Source: Phoronis australis (lineage: Eukaryota > Phoronida > Phoronidae). Taken from it: DNA of 64,000 nucleotides. The stretch is taken from the NCBI GenBank assembly GCA_002633005.1, contig NMRA01000462.1, forward strand, positions 41,594 to 105,593, written 5' to 3'. A program made the translations under genes and the position numbers. The notes beneath the pieces are model-generated. The model had not been told where the DNA came from and did no database searches. It saw nothing but the letters and a program-made list of their open reading frames with translations. Below are positions 13,001 to 23,434 of this stretch, piece by piece. Positions within the stretch are counted from its first letter, which is position 1. Each line of letters starts with the position of its first letter.

Positions 13001-16000
13001 AAATTGGTAGACGTTGATTTGCGGACAGCCATTACAAGTATTCAGTTTTAGGTGACAGCTTTTTTGTGCGCGTGACTTTCTCCTTAACCCCTTGAGGATC
13101 TTTGCAAAATTTGGCAAGTGTCACCCTATGAATGTGACGACAACTTTCAGATGGGTCTGACTACTGTTGTGCCCCCTAGTGGCAATTTTAGCTTGCATTT
13201 GGCTCTGTATTCCTGGAATTCCTTGACGGATTTTCATGAAATTTGGCATATAGGTTTCTATTAAGGAGACGATGACGTGCTCCTAGTTTTGGACATAGTC
13301 AGTGTATCTGCCAAACCACTCCAGGGATCATTATGACAATCGTCAGATTTATTTCTTCTGACCAAACCACGATTAGCATAGATCTTCAGATAGTTTTTTA
13401 GACTTTTGTGACACTCCGTCATGTTCTGTAGAATCATACTGTTAGCACTGTAGACACATGTCAATGCTCAGTGTTGCTCTTGTATTGTTTGTTTCAACAC
13501 ATCATTTTACCTGCCAGAATATCTTGCGTTTTCCATCATCACCTTTTGCTATATTGCCATTATCTTTTACATTGTAGTGTTGGAAACAGTTGCTGGGCGT
13601 CTACCTTATCTTCTTTGTCACACTTTGCTGTTTCCCTGCTATGATGGCCAATGTGGAGAAGAGCGATGAAAATTTTCTCATACCCGGTGTGTTACAAAAC
13701 TGCAATTCGTCTTTTTCATTTTTTTTTCAAGTTTTGTATATCTAGGCGGTTTTTTGTCTCGTTTGGGATTGTTTGTTTAAAAATACTTTATTGTTTTGTT
13801 TCCTGTAAATTTATCCAAAAAACAACATGCTTGCTTTTATGTCAAATTTCTCTAAAAAAAATAAAGATTTGTACCATTTTGATGTAATAAAACAACATTA
13901 AGTTGTAAATTTTCCATTATTTACATTAAAATATATTAACAATGAGACTGCCTACTGAACTGAATATTGACCTATTCCTAGTACTTCAGAGACCTCTTGT
14001 GTCCTTCAATGGGTTGATATATAATGTTAGGAGACTAGGGGTCTGTGATATACCAGGAGTATACTAGGTAAATATTCAGTCCAGCAGATAGGTCTTATGA
14101 ACATATTATGAAAGTCCTGGATGGCTGAAGTCCTGCATTTAGTTATTTGCAGGGAAGTAATTGGCCTTTGCAGATTTTGACAATTATTTTTGTGCAAAGT
14201 AATTGGGGAATTACCGCAATCAGTATTTTCAAAATTGGTTTGTACCAAAACGATAATCTGCCTGCTACTTTGGACTTCACGTTATTGAATGCAGCCAGAG
14301 GGTTTTTATAGATAGATCACTTTCCGGTAGTTTGTGTCCAGCAAACTCCTTATCTGTGAGGTTAAACGTTATGTGTTCCACTGCTCATTCTGTGGTTTTC
14401 TTTGCAGAAAAATTCTACTCTGGAATCTTGTGTTTTCTGTTCTTCAATGCATTTGCCATGTTTGGTAATTTGGCGACAGAGTTTGTGAGGGTGGTAAGCA
14501 CTTTTGTTTGTTACTAGTAGATAAATAGATAAATTTTTGGATGAATGAGACATGTCTTAACGCGGCCAACGCACATGGCTCGAACCAGCATTCAAAAACC
14601 ATGTCTAGCAGTTACAAGTTACATAACAGCCAGGCACTAGGACAACACATCAGTACATCAGTCGTTTTCATGCATAGTGCAAACAGAAGCTTTAAGTGAA
14701 ATTACTTCCAGAAGATTTCTGTCATATTCAGCATTGTAATTTCATGCTCGTTCAAGACGAACCAAAATTTGAATACCTTCAACAATTAAAAACGCAAGTC
14801 GGATCCGGTCTGCTTTCTGCAGACCCAAGACACTTGCAAAGCGCTTTCAGCGAGCAATCTCGCTTATGTGTTAGATACAATGAATTCCATGCCATACTCG
14901 CCAACCAGTCACTTCGGTACCAGGTAATGTTATAAAGGGTCTGAACAATCCAGGAACCACTCGTTTTTCACTCGCATGATATTGCATGGTTTTGTTTGTT
15001 GTGAGTTCCTTGTGTTTATGGAATGCACCTTAAAGCAATACTGTGATAGGCTAGGCTGTAGCAATAAGGTGATGCTGGGCAATAAACAGTTGCCCAGGAG
15101 TATAATAACTAGTACAGTGGACAAAAACAACAAATATGCCCATGCATTAACATTTAGAATTACACTTTTACTTGAAATTTTTGATTAGTAGTATTTTATT
15201 AAGTTACATTCTCAATATGTGAAGTATTAATAGTGCCTGCACATTATGGTTCTGTATGTACTTTATCACAGTTATAAAATAAACTTAGAGTATTCCATGG
15301 AATTGGTTGTATTAAAATCCTGACCATCGAAAATTTGTGGTCATTAACTAACGATTGATCCTCATAGACAACTTTTTTCTCTCAGCCCCAGAAATCGCTT
15401 TCGCACGATATCCAGGTTCTCATTCTCACCGTTGCATATATTCACAACCGCGACCGAGCTCAGCCAGTAAAGCCAGGATTCAAATCCTGGAGTTCAAATC
15501 ACTGAGCCTCACTGTTAGTTACACTTCACCTTGAGTTTGTGCATTACAGCCTGGACCAAAATGGGTGCTGTTGCCAGTTGTTCTGAGAATAGTGTTCATA
15601 CCCTTCTTCATGCTTTGTAATTATTGGCCTGGCAGTGAACGCCGCTTCCCCGTTTACATCGCCAGTGATTACGTATACATGTTCGGGGGCATCATCATGT
15701 CATTCACGAGCGGTTACTTCAGCAGCTTATGCATGATGTATGCACCAAAGTAAGTAGTGTTGGTTTATTATGTTAATGTTATGTTAATGTTATAGGGATA
15801 TTGTCGTCCTTCTGGAGTAGTTGGCAGTGTATGCTTGCAGTGTTCATCCGCTGGTGATGCTGAATACACATATTGGAGGTCACCGTCACTTTATGTTTGC
15901 CCTATTAAGTTGTGTTGGTCTGCCAGTTTTGTTGAACATACAGGTTCAGAGATGTCCTTGTCTTGAATGGTTACTGTTTGCTCCACAGTTAGTACGGTAA

Positions 16001-17152
16001 GGGCACAGTGGGGTGACAAGTGGAATTTCATTTATTCAACAAAACCACGTCCTCATGGTTTGTTCTTCGAACTTCTCACCTAATAACATTATACAAGTTT
16101 TTTTGCATATTTACAGCAAGGGAATTTGAGCAACGTGTGTCGGTGTTTTTTCCAAAACTGAGTTTGTAGTTATAATGTCGGTCCTCTAGAGTTAGGTTCA
16201 ATATACATTTTCTGGGAATTGTGTTCATAATACATGTTCTGGAAATTGTGTTTGATGCACATTTTTGGGTGAAGATATCACTGCTATATGCATGCGTTAA
16301 GTTTATGTTTAGTAACCTGTTATCGCGTACTATTATACATACTGTACAAGACCAAAGTAACCAGACAAATACCGTTTTTTGCCATGGCATCTTGATTCTG
16401 TAAACAGCAAAAACTACCAGTAAAAACGTGGTGGCAAAATTCCCATTACAGAATGGCTTAGTTACCTTACTAACTTTATTAATAATTCCCCTTCATTCTC
16501 GATCATTAGAGAAAACCATTCTGATGATGAATTCAGCTTCCACCCAGCCGTTATTTCGTCGGAATACTTTTGACTTGTACTGTACGCTGAGATTTCGCAA
16601 ATAATTTACTTCTACCTGTTTTTATAATAGTGTAATTTTTTGTGAGGAAGGGGAAATGTTTATTTGAAGAGGGGTAACTTCAACTGTTTTTAGAGGATGT
16701 TTGTGTAATGGATTGTGGGTAAAACATTCTCTCACAGCAGACGAATCGCGTACGTTTTCCGTCACTACGGGGCTTGCTCCATAAAATGACTTAAGACTTC
16801 AAGTGAGAAATTTTCTTAGTTTCTCATATAACTATGGCTGAAAAGAACTGTTTTGTGGTTAGTGTAACACATCACAATTCCACAAAAATGTAAACAAACT
16901 ATCTGATTAATTAGGATGTTATGGTGTATTCTCAATGACTTATTACTTTGCTGAATTGTCATTACATTATTTTTCAGAAATGTTATGCGAGTTTTTGTTT
17001 CTATATAAACACATTTTCATTTTTCCTGCAGCTCGGTGAAGGACCCTCGCCTGGCCCCTACAGCAGGTATGATGGGAGCTTTCTTTCTTGTGCTCGGCGT
17101 TTTCAGCGGAGTCAGCTTCTCACGTCTCGTCTCGCTCATTGTGTCAAAGTAG
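912..17152 (+). CDS. SLC29A: Equilibrative nucleoside transporter (SLC29/ENT family), 13 coding exons, 445 aa
   Basis: A multi-pass membrane carrier that, by family, moves nucleosides down their gradient across the plasma or an organelle membrane. Thirteen exons joined at GT/AG borders keep frame throughout (1338 nt with stop), giving 445 aa against 456 in human ENT1. Visible family features: the TM1 motif MPWNMFIT at residues 51-58, INSANG followed by IFGLAASLP in TM4-5, CCFPAMM in TM7, RIVFIPFFMLCN in TM9, and a hydrophobic C-terminal segment ending at VSK. The loop between TM6 and TM7 is short, basic and Ser/His-rich (about 238-265). The TM8 signature normally reads FNxxDxxGR but here reads FNAFAMFGN, so the family's Asp and Arg are absent; SNGYL of TM10 is TSGYF. 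Orthology to ENT1, 2 or 3 cannot be settled by eye. The ATG is the first in its exon. Confidence 0.9.
1755..1836 (+). CDS. SLC29A: ENT exon 2 (TM1)
   Basis: Acceptor GTGTGCAG, donor TCG|gtacgt. Encodes TM1 ending in the family hallmark MPWNMFITANS. Confidence 0.9.
2246..2385 (+). CDS. SLC29A: ENT exon 3 (TM1-TM2 loop and TM2)
   Basis: Acceptor GTGTTCCAG, donor AA|gtgagt. The short TM1-TM2 loop holds an N-glycosylation sequon (NSS) as in other ENTs, then TM2. A 19-bp minisatellite starts only about 17 bases past the donor. Confidence 0.88.
2403..2689 (+). repeat. 19-bp minisatellite in transporter intron 3
   Basis: About 14 copies of GTACTTGTGCACTTTTATA with T/C and A/G variants, starting within 20 bases of the exon 3 donor. 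Confidence 0.9.
2870..4430 (+). repeat. 1.5-kb dispersed repeat with about 448-bp internal tandem units
   Basis: Begins with a CCGTCCGTC-rich block (2915-3000), then units that restart near 3091, 3539 and 3985 with GGATCCGACTACCGG and CCCCTAGTGGCAATTTTAG. Ends with CGCATTTCAACGCTCTGCAT-type sequence. ORFs in it are not protein-like. A second copy is at 12.69-13.49 kb; similar right ends are at about 715 and 7695. Confidence 0.6.
4986..5083 (+). CDS. SLC29A: ENT exon 4 (TM3)
   Basis: Acceptor ATTTCCAG, donor T|gtaagc. Encodes KGGNTTARV followed by a TM3 rich in I/V/T. Confidence 0.88.
7194..7375 (+). repeat. 35-bp tandem repeat, five copies
   Basis: Five almost identical units of CCAAAGCCAACAACTAAAGC plus CACATCTCAACATTT, in transporter intron 4. 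The copies are adjoining, with no spacers. Confidence 0.9.
8345..8395 (+). CDS. SLC29A: ENT exon 5 (TM4), 51 nt
   Basis: Acceptor TTTGTAG, donor ATA|gtgagt. Encodes PGTFFVVTMVTVVIIN, matching the start of ENT TM4. The phase with both neighbours fits. Confidence 0.85.
9711..9796 (+). CDS. SLC29A: ENT exon 6 (TM4-TM5)
   Basis: Acceptor TTTCTTTCAG, donor TCA|gtgagt. Encodes SANGIYQNSIFGLAASLP and onward, the most conserved ENT stretch in this gene. Confidence 0.92.
11426..11474 (+). CDS. SLC29A: ENT exon 7 (TM5), 49 nt
   Basis: Acceptor TAATTTCAG, donor CTA|gtgagt. Encodes NISGTLASVISILSVA. Confidence 0.85.
11973..12070 (+). CDS. SLC29A: ENT exon 8 (TM6)
   Basis: Acceptor TTATTTTCAG, donor CTG|gtatgt. 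TPDPRTSAIYYFVAAVF begins TM6. Confidence 0.9.
12428..12544 (+). CDS. SLC29A: ENT exon 9 (TM6-TM7 cytosolic loop)
   Basis: Acceptor TCTTTGCAG, donor CAG|gtgaga. Basic and His/Ser-rich loop (PFFKYHKKKHLASHHSSDD). Shorter than the loop of vertebrate ENT1. Confidence 0.9.
12690..13490 (+). repeat. Second, diverged copy of the 1.5-kb repeat
   Basis: Shares GCCCCCTAGTGGCAATTTTA, GGATTTTCATGAAATTTGGC and the right end CAATGCTCAGTGTTGCTCTT with the 2.9-4.4 kb copy. Lies in transporter intron 9. Confidence 0.55.
13578..13686 (+). CDS. SLC29A: ENT exon 10 (TM7)
   Basis: Acceptor ACATTGTAG, donor CCG|gtgtgt. Holds CCFPAMMANVEKSD, matching the FPA motif after TM7 of the family. Confidence 0.9.
14408..14493 (+). 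CDS. SLC29A: ENT exon 11 (TM8, altered signature)
   Basis: Acceptor CTTTGCAG, donor GTG|gtaagc. Encodes FFNAFAMFGNLATEFVRV. The family pattern has Asp where this has the Ala of GCC (one base from GAC) and Arg where it has Asn. Confidence 0.9.
14696..14935 (+). CDS. Hypothetical ORF inside transporter intron 11, 79 aa
   Basis: Reads PEDFCHIQHCNFMLVQDEP and later LLSADPRHLQSAFSEQSRL, ending close to a donor-like CAG|gtaatg at 14922. The amino-acid mix looks more coding-like than nearby chance ORFs. The transporter is complete without it, so it is either inserted repeat sequence or chance. Confidence 0.15.
   Translation: MKLLPEDFCHIQHCNFMLVQDEPKFEYLQQLKTQVGSGLLSADPRHLQSAFSEQSRLCVRYNEFHAILANQSLRYQVML
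15410..15512 (-). repeat. tRNA-derived SINE-like piece
   Basis: On the - strand it reads AGTGAGGCTCAGTGATTTGA then AGGATTTGAATCCTGGCTTT, resembling pol III A and B boxes. The same family as the piece at 46.2 kb. Confidence 0.45.
15550..15749 (+). CDS. SLC29A: ENT exon 12 (TM9-TM10)
   Basis: Acceptor GCATTACAG, donor AAA|gtaagt. Holds PGPKWVLLP, RIVFIPFFMLCNYWPG and TSGYFSSLCMMYAPK. Confidence 0.92.
17032..17152 (+). CDS. SLC29A: ENT exon 13 (TM11 and stop)
   Basis: Acceptor TTTTCCTGCAG. Encodes NSVKDPRLAPTAG, the last membrane span and a short tail SLIVSK, then TAG at 17150-17152. Confidence 0.9.
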
Positions 17153-18530
17153 CGCGTGAACGCACCGCGACAGTTACACATCAAGCACGTGCCGCACAGC
17201 TAGTACCGTAACCACGGCGTGTTCATTAAAAGTACTTTATCCATAAGTATTATTGACGTGGGCATAACTGGTGCCCTTTGCAGAAATGCAGGTACGAAGG
17301 ATTCTTGAAAAATACTTTTTATGAGTTCTGGCTCAATAGTTGTAGCGGTTCACCGTTTTTCAACACTAAGTGTTGTGAAGGTGACTTCTGCAGTGGCAGC
17401 ATGTTATTCAGTAGTTGTTTTAGTTGGAGGAAAAGTTTTCAGTTAAAAAGTGAAACTATTAAAGGCTAATACCTATGTTATCTGAACAGGTACAGTGCAT
17501 GCCAAAAGTAATCGGACATGAAATATTGTTTGTAATGGTGGCTAATTCCACTGGTGGCCAAGTCACAATTATAAACTATTGCCTCTATGTTGATGTTTCT
17601 GTCATTTCACCCATTATTTACGGACACAATGACAATGAACTTTGTTTCTGCCTGGCAGACATGCTGGAGAATTTCAGGTTTATTCATCTAATTACTTCAT
17701 GGCATGTCTTGTAATATAACAACCTTGTCTGGGGTTGCTGCTTTTGGCAGACATTTTTTTTCATTTTTTGTATAAATGCACAACAAGATTGTTTCTTAAG
17801 TTTGTAGAAATATGGCATCGAAAACGTCATTAGTTATATTTTGCAATTAGAAATGGTTTTTGTTACACCTTGGGTATTTTCGTAGCCTCAAATTTCTCCC
17901 CAGGGGGGGAGGGGGTTGAATATTACGGAAGTTAATCAAACGCCCAATCATTCTCCAGTTTCTAAACGCTTTAAATTAGAGCCCAATGTGGCGGAACTGT
18001 AAAATTTTGTTTTTCAGTATTTTCAACTAGACTAAACAAGAAGGCAATTTTACTCGATTGTTTGAAAACTGTATATAGTACGGCTATCATCAAGAAAGAC
18101 TTGATGAAATCTTGAGTATTTTTTGCAATACTGCACAAAATTCAAAGTGACAGTTTTTGACATTATTTTCCTTTGAATTTTATGAACCGTACATAGTTTA
18201 TGGTATGACTGGTTGAATTTTAGTGAAAGTTTTGTAACCATCCCATTGAATTGTTACCTTTAGTTTTGTTGCTTAGTATGTCGACACAGCTCGAATATTG
18301 TTATTTGTTAGTGGTAGTTATCGCACTAAGTGCGGCGCTTATTTGAGCTTTTATGTAAAAACTATAATTTTAGTGCTGCTACTCTTGAAATTTTTTTTGT
18401 TTTATGAGTAGAAATTTTGTGTACCAGTACAATTAACAAAAGTTTTAAGTGTTTTTGCAGTTATTAGTCTTAAGTTTAGGTCAAGTTTGTTACCCTCACA
18501 ACTTGTGGCATTTTACTGGTAATCTGAAAA

Positions 18531-18536
18531 AATAAA
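18531..18536 (+). other. Candidate polyadenylation signal AATAAA for the transporter
   Basis: AATAAA about 1.38 kb after the transporter stop, in AT-rich sequence. Others occur at 18609 and 18714; the true one is unknown. Confidence 0.25.
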
Positions 18537-19159
18537 TTCATCGCTTGTAAAAACAACAATTTTCTTGCTGTTCATATTGTTCATGCAACTAGTGAATGAA
18601 TGGTGTTAAATAAATTTTTACCTAATTAGTACCTATTGTATTCCCTCACTTATCTCAGAGGAGTGATGGTGGGGTGAGAGAAAATGAGAAATTTGAGGAC
18701 GGTTTTATAGGGTACAATAAATACCTAGAGGATATTAGTCTCAGTAATATCATAACTCCAGCAGTTGTACGTATAGTTTTTAGGCTAAGAGGTGATTTTC
18801 AAGCTGAAAATTGTTCGAGTTGTTATCTGTATAAATTGCTTTGTTCGTTTTTAAAAGTGTTGTTCTTTGGTGGAACTGTTTCAGATTATACCAAATTATG
18901 ACATAGATTTTGTTAGCATTATTCACTTGACAAAAAATATTAAAATGTAATGTCTGTAAACTTAAGTTAAAGTGGGAGATTTTGGTGAAGGTTTGCCAGG
19001 ATTAAGGTGCATTCTTGTTCTTAAATGGACATTTAGCTGTATTTTGGTATGTGGAAGGGTTTTGAATGTCAATGTTGTCTTGAAAACTACACTTGCACCA
19101 GATTTGGGAAGTATCGAAAGCAAAAGGCTAAAGCAGCGATAAAGTGCCTTCTGCCCCAA

Positions 19160-19432
19160 AAATGATTTGACCTTTTACTATCATAAAATTGGCCTCAAAT
19201 TGTCCTTTAGTCAAAATAGATGAAATTTTTGGGCTTTGAAAAAAACTGACGGTTCATTATTGCTCCGGAACTGATTCTGCAATTTGTCTTCGGAGGTGTC
19301 ACTTTATGCACGGTGCTTGGTCTTGAATAATGACCTGTCAGCTCTTACCAAACCTCAGAAGTCACTTCTTGTATGAATAAGGAACAGGTTGAGACCAATT
19401 TTATAGCAGTTAATGAGCTAAGTCAAGTTTCT
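19160..19432. repeat. Inverted-repeat element, same family
   Basis: The arm with AAATTGGCCTCAAATTGTCC near 19187 is mirrored by GGTTGAGACCAATTTTATAG near 19387. Further degenerate copies lie near 24460-24560, 25815-26100 and 41295-41575. Confidence 0.45.
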
Positions 19433-19959
19433 TCTTCAAAGAAATGTTATTAACCATCTGTATAAGTCTGACTCTCTGTTGTCTGTAGAAGTTAACATCA
19501 AATTTTAATAACTAGTTACTATTGTTCCTATTATCATGTACAAGTGTAAGTTGTCTAAAAATTTGCAGAACCTCGTGACAATCTGACTTCTCGGTGAATT
19601 TAGGAGCAGAAATTTTGACTTATTTCAACACGTTTGAAAACTGATGTATTCTAAAAATTGTGGAATTGTTTGATGTGTTAATTTGCATTTATTTCTTGGT
19701 GCAGTACTGTAACATTTTGCTGTAGCCAGGTTATTGGACTATCACTAGCAAATGAAGCTATGATTTGGGGCTAATAAAAGTATAGATTATCAATTTAGGG
19801 GTTTATATATGTACGTAATTCTTGAACTGACAGGGAAACATTTTTAAGTGTGGTCAGTACACCACATTGTCACACCGGTTTTAAGAATTACATATTTATA
19901 TACGCTCAGGAGTTCGAGAGTGAGATGGCCACTAAGTAAGTCTTCGAGGATTTCTGTGT

Positions 19960-20035
19960 TTGACCAGTGGTCCCGAGGGCTCAGTGTTTAACAGGTCGGG
20001 ATTTCGAGTGCCAGTTGTGGCTGAAATCTTTTCAC
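19960..20035 (+). repeat. tRNA-derived SINE-like piece
   Basis: GGGCTCAGTGTTTAACAGG followed by GTCGGGATTTCGAGTGCC resembles a degraded A/B box pair. Confidence 0.3.
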
Positions 20036-20801
20036 TTAGGCCATGTGATGTATCCACAGGTAGCATGCTGACCAGACTTAAAGATGTTGGCGAAATTCAG
20101 GGATTTGTTTCATGAAAAGTGACGAAAGACAAAAATTTGGTCGTACCCTCCCACTTCACATTGCTGAGTAAAGGTTTTCAACCAAGTAATTACGAGTAGA
20201 AATATTTTACTGAAATTTTCCCTATAACTAGAAGTTACATGGAGACTGTGTCGTTGCTCAATGATGCGTCAGTTTTTCACTAATAGTTGTGTGGAATAAA
20301 AGATCAGTTCTAACCTGTCACTTTTCAAGAAACAGAGGCCCTAGGTGTTTAATAGGCAAATGACTCCTTTTCTGCAGTTATGTGTGGCTTGTTTAGACTG
20401 AAATGGCACTGTTTTGTTCCACCACATGTATGTATTGGCCCGTGTTGGTGTATTCAAAAAAATTTTTCAAGTGTTTTGCAAATCGGAAATCCTTGTAGAT
20501 GTGCATCTTTTTAATCCTTGTATTGTGCTTTCATCAACTCTATCTATAGTATCTTGAACTCAACTAGTATCAAGGGCAACAGATTTGGAAAGGACAAGCC
20601 GAGGTTCACCCACAAGCTATTTTGAAATTTTTCTTATTTGTACTAGCCTCTGGCACACATTCACATGGGCTCAAATATGCCTAGAATCATTATTTGTAGA
20701 GTATAGATTGTATAAACTTTTCCAAGACTCAGGGAGACGTCTTCCTTATTTCATTGTAAAGTTATTTTGTGGCTGTGTGGTATGCTACCATTTGAGTAAT
20801 C

Positions 20802-20807
20802 AATAAA
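20802..20807 (+). other. Candidate polyadenylation signal AATAAA with GT-rich downstream element
   Basis: AATAAA followed within about 60 bases by T/GT-rich sequence (TTTTTGTGCACTTGTC). A plausible end for a long 3' UTR of the + strand transporter. Confidence 0.3.
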
Positions 20808-23010
20808 GAATTTTTAAAAAATCAACCTGAACTTTTTGTGCACTTGTCTATAAGGTTCAGTGCATTTGTACTTTTGGCAATTCCTTATGTTTGTAGAAAA
20901 TCGTCCACTTGCAGGATTTAGCAGCAATGTACATCTTGTATTACCTGACAATTAGAAATCAATTCTTGTGTTTAATCATGAAACATGTTTATTTTTCTAA
21001 AAAATTACATGTGACTAAAAGAACTACATGGCATGTAACTTACAACAAAGAAATTACGGGGATTATGTCTAGTCCTATCGTTATTCAAATGCATGTGGTT
21101 GTCACCTCGTGAATGTCGCATGGCATATAATAACTTGATGACCTATAAACAATCTGATGGTAAACATCGCTTGTCACTTGAGTGTACCAGAACTGAGAGC
21201 ACGGATCCACGACAACATGCCCTTTGATGTCAATATGACTAAGTAACCATCATACTTAATCTAAACTGCAAATTATAAATCAGATTACATGTCCACAAGT
21301 AATCTGAGATGTCCACCTGATGCCTGTGAGCCAGCTACCGGACCACAATGCATTTGAAAAACAAAAACAACCCTTCAAAATACTTCAACAGTTGTTTGCC
21401 AAGCACCAAATTGCAGACTAATCAAACATGGCACAGTTGCTAACAACACCACCAACATGATGTTGCAGTATGAACGAGACAAAAACTAGAGAACCCGAGA
21501 CAGCACATGACATCAACTTCTTCAAACCACTTAGAACAGGTCAGCTTGAAGAATTATGTAATCAAACATTACAACAAACCCTGTTGGGACTTCACTAAAA
21601 CATTCGCTGCAACTGAAATTTGCTGTAACCACATTAACTTGTACACGGGTGCAGTAGGCTTGATACTCGTGGAAGGCAACATTACGAGCGAGCAAACTAC
21701 CAACCAAGCACAGTGTAATGCAGTCCGACAACACTACAATAACGCACACAAATCCAACATGCATAAGCTGAATTTTCACGAAACTCAGACAATATAATTC
21801 ATGCATTCAGATCTTCAGATAAGCCACACTTTGCCTAACTCGTATTCAATCTATCGGTTAAGTTAGAATCAACTTATGTGAGTCTCATTGTGGTATGTAA
21901 TATAAAGGTTGGTTCAAATAGACCTAACAGTGACTTAATTAATCTTCAAGGTAAATCCGTTTTGAAATGAGCCAACATGAATTCTATGAAATTAGTCGAC
22001 GTGAATTCTCTAAATAAGACTAAGTCTATGAACAAGTGGTAACAACTAAACCTTGTATGTTAAAAGCTTCAAACATCTGAGTTATATTTAGGCAAACCAG
22101 CAAAACTATGCAGAGCTGTCTCCGATTCAGTTTCTAAGTCCCGTTGTCTATGAGCACCAGCATATGTGTTACTAGCCCGCACAACTTCATGCTGATGTGT
22201 GAATCAACCATGAACCAATGTGTGAACACATTGCACTGCACAGGACAGACCCGTTCTGGACTGAACACTCCTGGCCTATTTTTCAAAATGTCAACACCCA
22301 CGTTGATTAAGGTTTGAACAATACATAGCGCATCCAGTAATGAACTACTCACATCTGACTCATAAGGACAGGTTCTTATCAAGTGTTGCATTGTGGGTAA
22401 AGAATTGGAGTGGTGCTGTGCCACTTCAGGACGAGCTTATTGCATCAAATTTCACACAAGCCAATTGCACGGGCCACATTTTCAAGGTGACAGTTTACCT
22501 AACTACTTTAATCACCAAGTTGTACAGAATACAACAAAACGAGAAAGCGTACAGCCCAGGAAACCACTCCTTCAACATGAGAATAACACTAGCTTCAAAG
22601 GGGAACACTAGGAAGTGACCTGAACACACCAGCAAAACGTCTGCATCTTTGTTTTACATTCACTACCATTGTGCAGCCATCCTCTCCCACTCCCTACTCA
22701 ACAGTCAGTGCAGGTCATTCGTTGTCGCTCAATGAAAATGAATGCAGAACCAAGATGTGGGTCTTCTGCTGGACAGTTCATGTCACAGCCTATTGTTCCA
22801 TGGATAGCCCTGACTACTCTGGTTCCTCAGCTGGCCACCAGCTGGCGATAGTTCTTACAATTTTCCAACTTTTGCTGACAGCATGCAATCAATCAAAATT
22901 GTCAAGTTTTCACATGCTCAGATTTGTTTCAACAAAAACTGCTGCAATATGTATCTAGCTCAGCAATCATGTTTCCGAATGCTCAACGAATCACTGAATG
23001 TTTTCATAAC

Positions 23011-23434
23011 TCAGCAAATGTGAACTTTTTTAGCTACAACACTCTTTTCTTTGTTTTGTCGGCCAGTGGACTTTTTCCGTGACTTTCGTTTGCGTTTTCT
23101 ACCAGTTTTCTTTTTACTCCGGATTGTTCGCCTCGCATCTCTCAACTCACCCTTTCTGAACTGATTTTTGTAGTCAATACCGGTGGAATTCTGAATCTCA
23201 CTCAAAGACTTGAAACTACGAATTGGCGAAGATGATATTTCCTGCCAATTAATCCTGTTTCCGTTAGCATCTTTGTCATCTGCAGTCTCTTGCAAATATT
23301 TGGATCGTTTGCTCTTCGACAAATAAGCAGACAATGTTGTTTCTTCATCCGTGTCAGTGTAACATGCTGACTCATCCGAATCACTCGTCTCAGGGGAGCT
23401 AATCTCCGAAGTTCTGACAAGAATATTTTCATTT
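23011..23434 (-). CDS. UIMC1: UIMC1 exon 15 (C-terminus and stop)
   Basis: Acceptor TTCGTTTCAG. Encodes a Ser/Asp-rich stretch (SSPETSDSDESACYTDTDEE), then the conserved INWQEISSSPIRSFKSLSEI and a long Lys/Arg tail. TGA at 23011-23013. Confidence 0.92.

Larger units (their letters stand above)
17153..23010. other. Convergent gene-free interval
   Basis: Lies between the transporter stop (+) and the UIMC1 stop (-). No credible coding exon was seen on either strand. It holds a repeat copy near 19.2-19.4 kb, a SINE-like piece near 20.0 kb and scattered polyadenylation signals. The 21.1-22.95 kb part is C/A-rich on the + strand and may be UIMC1 3' UTR. Confidence 0.5.

Noticed and set aside
22134-22424. 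96-aa - strand ORF past the UIMC1 stop
   Set aside because: No acceptor joining it in phase and no recognised domain; more likely UIMC1 3' UTR.
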